A stretch of 64,000 nucleotides of DNA from JAOTVV01 sp041602035 (GTDB lineage Bacteria; Gemmatimonadota; Gemmatimonadetes; Gemmatimonadales; GWC2-71-9), in the NCBI GenBank assembly GCA_041602035.1, contig JBFIHA010000005.1, forward strand, positions 113,037 through 177,036, given 5' to 3'. Positions 61,162-64,000 of the stretch are shown here, in pieces. Positions within the stretch are counted from its first letter, which is position 1, and each line of letters begins with the position of its first letter. The position numbers and the translations under genes are program-made. The notes under the pieces are model-generated. The model had not been told where the DNA came from. It saw nothing but the letters and a program-made list of their open reading frames with translations, and made no database searches.

Positions 61162-61182
61162 TTAACCCGAATATAACCCGAA
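61142..61182. promoter_or_regulatory. Four-site symmetric operator over the mutasome promoter
   Basis: TTCGGG at 61142-61147 and 61153-61158, CCCGAA at 61166-61171 and 61177-61182: four half-sites, 11-bp spacing within each pair and exact two-fold symmetry around 61162. On the minus strand it overlaps a plausible -10 (TATATT, 61170-61175) with TTGCGC at 61192-61197 as -35 (16-bp spacer), and the first ATG of the operon. Position over a translesion operon suggests an SOS (LexA-type) operator, but the half-site is not one of the LexA boxes I know. Confidence 0.65.
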
Positions 61183-61411
61183 GTAAGTCAAGCGCAAGTC
61201 ATGGGTGGAAGGCAGAGGCTTGAAGGTGCCTACCCTATGTGAGCATCCGTACCGATCCTGCAGGCCCACTTCTGTAGTGCGTCTCGGACGGTGGCTTGCC
61301 GCACTGGGTATCCGTGGCGAAATTGCGCCCGGTTCCGGGCAGGACCTTCCACGTACCCGAACGACGGTCGGCTACGGTTTGAGCCCTACCGAAGCGTCTG
61401 GCACCACCCGC

Positions 61412-62554
61412 GTGCGCTCTCTCGCCGCGCACCCTTTGGTGCGTGCCCTCGCGGTCATCCTTCTCCTGTTCGTCTTCCTGCTCGGCGTCAACGGGCTGGG
61501 CGAAGGGTTCAAGTCGCTCGGTCGCGGCCTGCTCGATTCGTTCTTTGCGGCGACCGAGAACCCCTTCATGGGTTTGATGGTGGGGCTCCTCGCCACGACG
61601 CTCGTGCAGAGCTCGTCGGTGACGACGTCGCTGATCGTCGGACTGGTGGCGGCGCCGGAGAATCCACTGCCTATCGCCAACGCCGTCCCAATGATCATGG
61701 GGGCGAACATCGGCACGACCGTCACGAATACGGTTGTGGCGCTGGGGCACATGGGGCGGAGGGAGGAGTTCCGGCGCGCCTTTTCCGTGGCGACGTGTCA
61801 CGACTTCTTCAACTACATCGCCGTCGTTCTGCTCCTTCCGCTGGAGATGCTCACGGGGTTCCTGCGACGTGGAGCAACGGAGCTCTCGTCGTTGTTGACC
61901 GGGTTCAGCGGCATGGAGAAGTACGACAGCCCACTCAAGGGTCTGCTCAAGGCTCTCCTGGAGCCGATCACGGATGGTCTCGACGCGGTCTTCCGGTCGG
62001 ATCGTCTCGCGGCCGTGGCACTCATCATGTTGAGCATCATGCTGATCTTCACGGCGTTGATGCTCTTGGTGCGGTTGCTACGACAGGCGATGCACAGTCG
62101 TGTCGAGGTCATCGTGTCGCGTGGCCTGCACCGCTCCGCGCTGTATGCGATGCTGGTGGGTGTCTTTGTGACGGCGCTGGTTCAGTCGAGCTCCATCACC
62201 ACGTCACTCCTCGTCCCGTTGGCGGGAGCCGGGTTGCTGACCCTGCATCAGGCGTTTCCGATCACGATCGGCGCCAACATCGGCACGACCATCACGGCCC
62301 TGATGGCGGCCCTGGCGGTGACCGGCGAGCACGCGGAAGCGGGCATCATTATCGCGCTGGTGCACCTGCTCTTCAATCTCAGCGCGACGCTGATCATCTT
62401 TCCCGTGAAGGCCGTCAGAAACCTGCCGCTCGCTGCCGCGACGCGGTTGGCCGAGACGGCGGTGCGCTCGCGCGTGTGGGCCCTCGTATACGTCTTTGTG
62501 CTCTTCTACATGTTGCCCGCGCTCTTCGCGGTCGTGAACCATTACCTGGGATAG
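61412..62554 (+). CDS. Na/Pi cotransporter (NptA-type)
   Basis: About 380 residues, PF02690-type sodium-phosphate symporter. Two inverted QSSS repeats are diagnostic: TTLVQSSSVTTSLIVGLVAA and TALVQSSSITTSLLVPLAGA, each followed by GANIGTTVTN or GANIGTTITA. Eight or so membrane helices. The N-terminus is uncertain: GTG 61412 begins just before the first helix; GTG 61205/61226/61277 and TTG 61379 are in frame but none has a good ribosome-binding site, and 61205-61411 shows little coding character. Followed by a PhoU-like protein 14 bp downstream. Confidence 0.88.
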   Translation: MRSLAAHPLVRALAVILLLFVFLLGVNGLGEGFKSLGRGLLDSFFAATENPFMGLMVGLLATTLVQSSSVTTSLIVGLVAAPENPLPIANAVPMIMGANIGTTVTNTVVALGHMGRREEFRRAFSVATCHDFFNYIAVVLLLPLEMLTGFLRRGATELSSLLTGFSGMEKYDSPLKGLLKALLEPITDGLDAVFRSDRLAAVALIMLSIMLIFTALMLLVRLLRQAMHSRVEVIVSRGLHRSALYAMLVGVFVTALVQSSSITTSLLVPLAGAGLLTLHQAFPITIGANIGTTITALMAALAVTGEHAEAGIIIALVHLLFNLSATLIIFPVKAVRNLPLAAATRLAETAVRSRVWALVYVFVLFYMLPALFAVVNHYLG

Positions 62555-62568
62555 CTGCGGAGGCACCT

Positions 62569-63261
62569 ATGCTTCGCGAACTGCTCAGCATCTTCCGCTC
62601 CAGTGAGCCGCTGGCCGACATGGGCCAGAACTTCGCGGCTATGCTGAGCCTGACCCAACAGATGACGCTCCAGGCCGGAGAGATCTTCTTCCGGATGGAC
62701 GCGACGCCCGACGAGCGAACCACGCTGTTCAAGACGGACGTCAAGGTCAACAAGCTCGAGCGGGCCATCCGCAAGCAGGTGATCGCCCATCTCTCGATCA
62801 CCGGAAACCGAGCTTCGCTGCCCTATTGCCTCCTCCTGGTCAGTCTGGTGAAGGATGTGGAGCGCATCGGGGACTATGCGAAAAACCTTGCGGAGGCGCC
62901 CGAGTACCACGAGGGACCGCTGCCGGATGACGCGATCGTTGCCGAACTGCGGGAGATCAGGTCAGGGGTGGAGACGGCGTTTGCCGCAACGTCCACGGTG
63001 TTCGAGGGCTCCGACCGTGAACGGGCGCTCGTGCTGATCCGACAGGGTCGTGATCTCACCCATCGCTGTGACCTGCTGGTGGAACGGATCGCGCGAGGCG
63101 ACTACGCGGCGAGTCTCACCACGGCCACGGTGCTCGGCGCACGGTACTACAAGCGCATTGCCGCGCATATTCTGAACGTGCTCTCGAGTGTGGTGATGCC
63201 GCTCCACAAGCTGGACTACTACGACGAGTCCGAACTCCAGGACGACGAGGACGACAGCTAG
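62569..63261 (+). CDS. PhoU-like domain protein
   Basis: 230 residues, all-helical. Matches the PhoU helical bundle: DVKVNKLERAIRKQVIAHLS, YCLLLVSLVKDVERIGDYAK, the family's ERIGDYAKNL signature being intact, then a second three-helix repeat less conserved. Acidic tail ELQDDEDDS. ATG 62569 has GGAGG 5 bp upstream; a longer open frame upstream is a shadow of the transporter gene. PhoU is commonly fused to or next to NptA transporters, so this is probably its cytoplasmic regulator. Confidence 0.88.
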   Translation: MLRELLSIFRSSEPLADMGQNFAAMLSLTQQMTLQAGEIFFRMDATPDERTTLFKTDVKVNKLERAIRKQVIAHLSITGNRASLPYCLLLVSLVKDVERIGDYAKNLAEAPEYHEGPLPDDAIVAELREIRSGVETAFAATSTVFEGSDRERALVLIRQGRDLTHRCDLLVERIARGDYAASLTTATVLGARYYKRIAAHILNVLSSVVMPLHKLDYYDESELQDDEDDS

Positions 63262-63285
63262 CTGATAGCCGGCGCGTCGCCGCTC

Positions 63286-63939
63286 CTATTCTCCCGCGCC
63301 GCTCAAGTCGAGCATTTGCAGGCCACCCGGGTGCACGGTCACGGACGCATCGTCGCCCAGTGCCGTGATCTTGCGAATGTGCTCCGCGATGCGCAGCGCT
63401 CCACGGTGAACGGCCGTGGCAGAGTTCCGTTGCTCGGGGTCGAGTTTCGGATCGCTCACGAGCAGCTCGCTTTCGGTGACGACGGACGTGAGAGCGTTGT
63501 TGATCTCGTGTCGCACCGCGACCGCGAGCTGGCCAATGGCCGCAGCGCGCTCAGCCCTGACGACACGTCCGTAATACTCGTGCAACTGCTCCGACAGCCA
63601 TCCCACGCTGATAGAGAGGCTGCCGTAGGCGACGTAGATGGGGACGGTGATCCGCCAATCATCAGGTGTCAGGTTGAACGCAATGATGGTCTGGATGACC
63701 ATGAACAGGAGCGTACCGCCTATCAGCGATGCCACCGCGCCGCGAAGGCCGTAGTGGAGCGAGAGGAGAAACGCCGGTACCAGTGTCACCAGCCACACCA
63801 GTTCGTCACTCAATCCTGGATCCTCAGGCAGGACGATCTGCACGAGGACGGGCATAACGTACGCCCCAGCGGTATACAGCCAGAATCGCGTGGACAACGG
63901 TGGTCGGTGGGCGACGGGTTTGAGCGTGAATCGAGCCAC
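63286..63939 (-). CDS. Incomplete membrane histidine kinase (DHp domain only)
   Basis: 217 residues: four or so N-terminal membrane helices (FWLYTAGAYVMPVLVQIVL, WLVTLVPAFLLSLHYGL, GGTLLFMVIQTIIAF, VPIYVAYGSLSISVGW), a linker helix and a DHp domain with phosphoacceptor His in VAVRHEINNALTSVV (NtrB-like HEINN). It ends about 65 residues after the His, with no N, G1 or G2 boxes of the HATPase domain. Either a pseudokinase or a phosphorelay scaffold relying on a partner ATPase. The stop is followed only by the PhoU-like gene end. Confidence 0.8.
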   Translation of the reverse strand: MARFTLKPVAHRPPLSTRFWLYTAGAYVMPVLVQIVLPEDPGLSDELVWLVTLVPAFLLSLHYGLRGAVASLIGGTLLFMVIQTIIAFNLTPDDWRITVPIYVAYGSLSISVGWLSEQLHEYYGRVVRAERAAAIGQLAVAVRHEINNALTSVVTESELLVSDPKLDPEQRNSATAVHRGALRIAEHIRKITALGDDASVTVHPGGLQMLDLSGAGE

Positions 63940-64000
63940 AGGTCCCCTCCCTATCCGGTCGGTCTCTGAATCGAAGGTCGTGCGCCTGGTTGCGTTTCGA

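Noticed and set aside
61205..61411. N-terminal extension of the Na/Pi transporter from GTG 61205
   Set aside because: The translated stretch shows no membrane or family features and no ribosome-binding site; it likely is the divergent promoter region. Start choice stays uncertain.
61291..62568. Long upstream extension of the PhoU-like ORF
   Set aside because: It runs out of frame through the transporter gene; the true start at 62569 has a GGAGG site.
1..64000. tRNA, rRNA, IS element or phage genes
   Set aside because: I looked for tRNA-like cloverleaf ends, rRNA core sequences, transposase DDE motifs and integrases and found none; small structured RNAs without known motifs could still be missed.

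Overview
The window is GC-rich, gene-dense bacterial chromosome with no rRNA, tRNA, insertion sequence, CRISPR array or prophage that I could see. The gene mix fits a soil or water bacterium of the Gemmatimonadota type: a Ser/Thr kinase carrying a 2TM domain, an OmpA protein with thrombospondin-type-3 repeats, a parAB-M23-bactofilin operon, an SUF operon with a Rieske ferredoxin, and a plant/cyanobacterial-type long IspH. This placement is an inference from gene style; no marker gene was compared. Almost every gene is a plausible chromosomal housekeeping or envelope gene, and ATGA/TGATG overlaps tie many into operons.

Layout. 1-4041: end of an SUF iron-sulfur assembly operon (sufC partial, sufD, sufS, sufU, Rieske ferredoxin). 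4335-6564: a NatAB-like ABC exporter pair. 6659-12004: mnmG, a perfect parS site, parA, parB, an M23 peptidase and a bactofilin, that is, chromosome segregation joined to cell-shape machinery. 12008-18601: Nif3-like protein, CapA-like lipoprotein, QueG with a small coupled gene, small membrane protein, class V aminotransferase, LOG-family protein, deoxyhypusine synthase-like protein. 18603-25276: catabolism (GlpD, methyltransferase, FadI/FadJ beta-oxidation pair, proline dehydrogenase). 25273-30281: RsgA, DUF1015 protein, small conserved-looking proteins, fused branched-chain 2-oxoacid dehydrogenase E1. 30342-35192: Ser/Thr kinase and Lon protease. 35224-37737: a regulatory/accessory patch with a TetR and a TrmB-like regulator, each next to its own palindrome, and a protein I do not recognise. 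37818-45613: secreted peptidase, propeller-like protein, a swivel-first aconitase-family enzyme, a DUF4015 glycoside hydrolase-like protein and an OmpA/TSP3 protein. 45732-48553: a hidden selenoprotein W-like gene and a DExH helicase. 48558-54994: TetR, PAS-HTH regulator, Omp85-like barrel protein, thioesterase, lipoprotein, IspH and a DUF6498-like membrane protein. 54991-61161: a damage-tolerance (mutasome) operon read leftward. 61412-63939: Na/Pi cotransporter, PhoU-like protein and an incomplete histidine kinase.

Three observations stand out. First, at 45732-45965 a 77-residue Rdx/SelW-family protein is encoded only if the in-frame TGA at 45762-45764 is read as selenocysteine. It falls in a CxxU motif and is followed, at the spacing expected of a bacterial SECIS, by a perfect 7-bp hairpin. 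ORF callers cut this gene in two. Second, the mutasome operon lacks imuA. In its place are a 63-residue zinc-ribbon protein and a radical-SAM enzyme that ends in a textbook beta-clamp-binding motif (QLSLF) and overlaps imuB by ATGA. Third, that operon starts under a symmetric array of four TTCGGG half-sites at 61142-61182, with 11-bp phasing, covering a plausible -10 and the first start codon. This is a candidate SOS operator of unfamiliar sequence and a candidate leaderless transcript.
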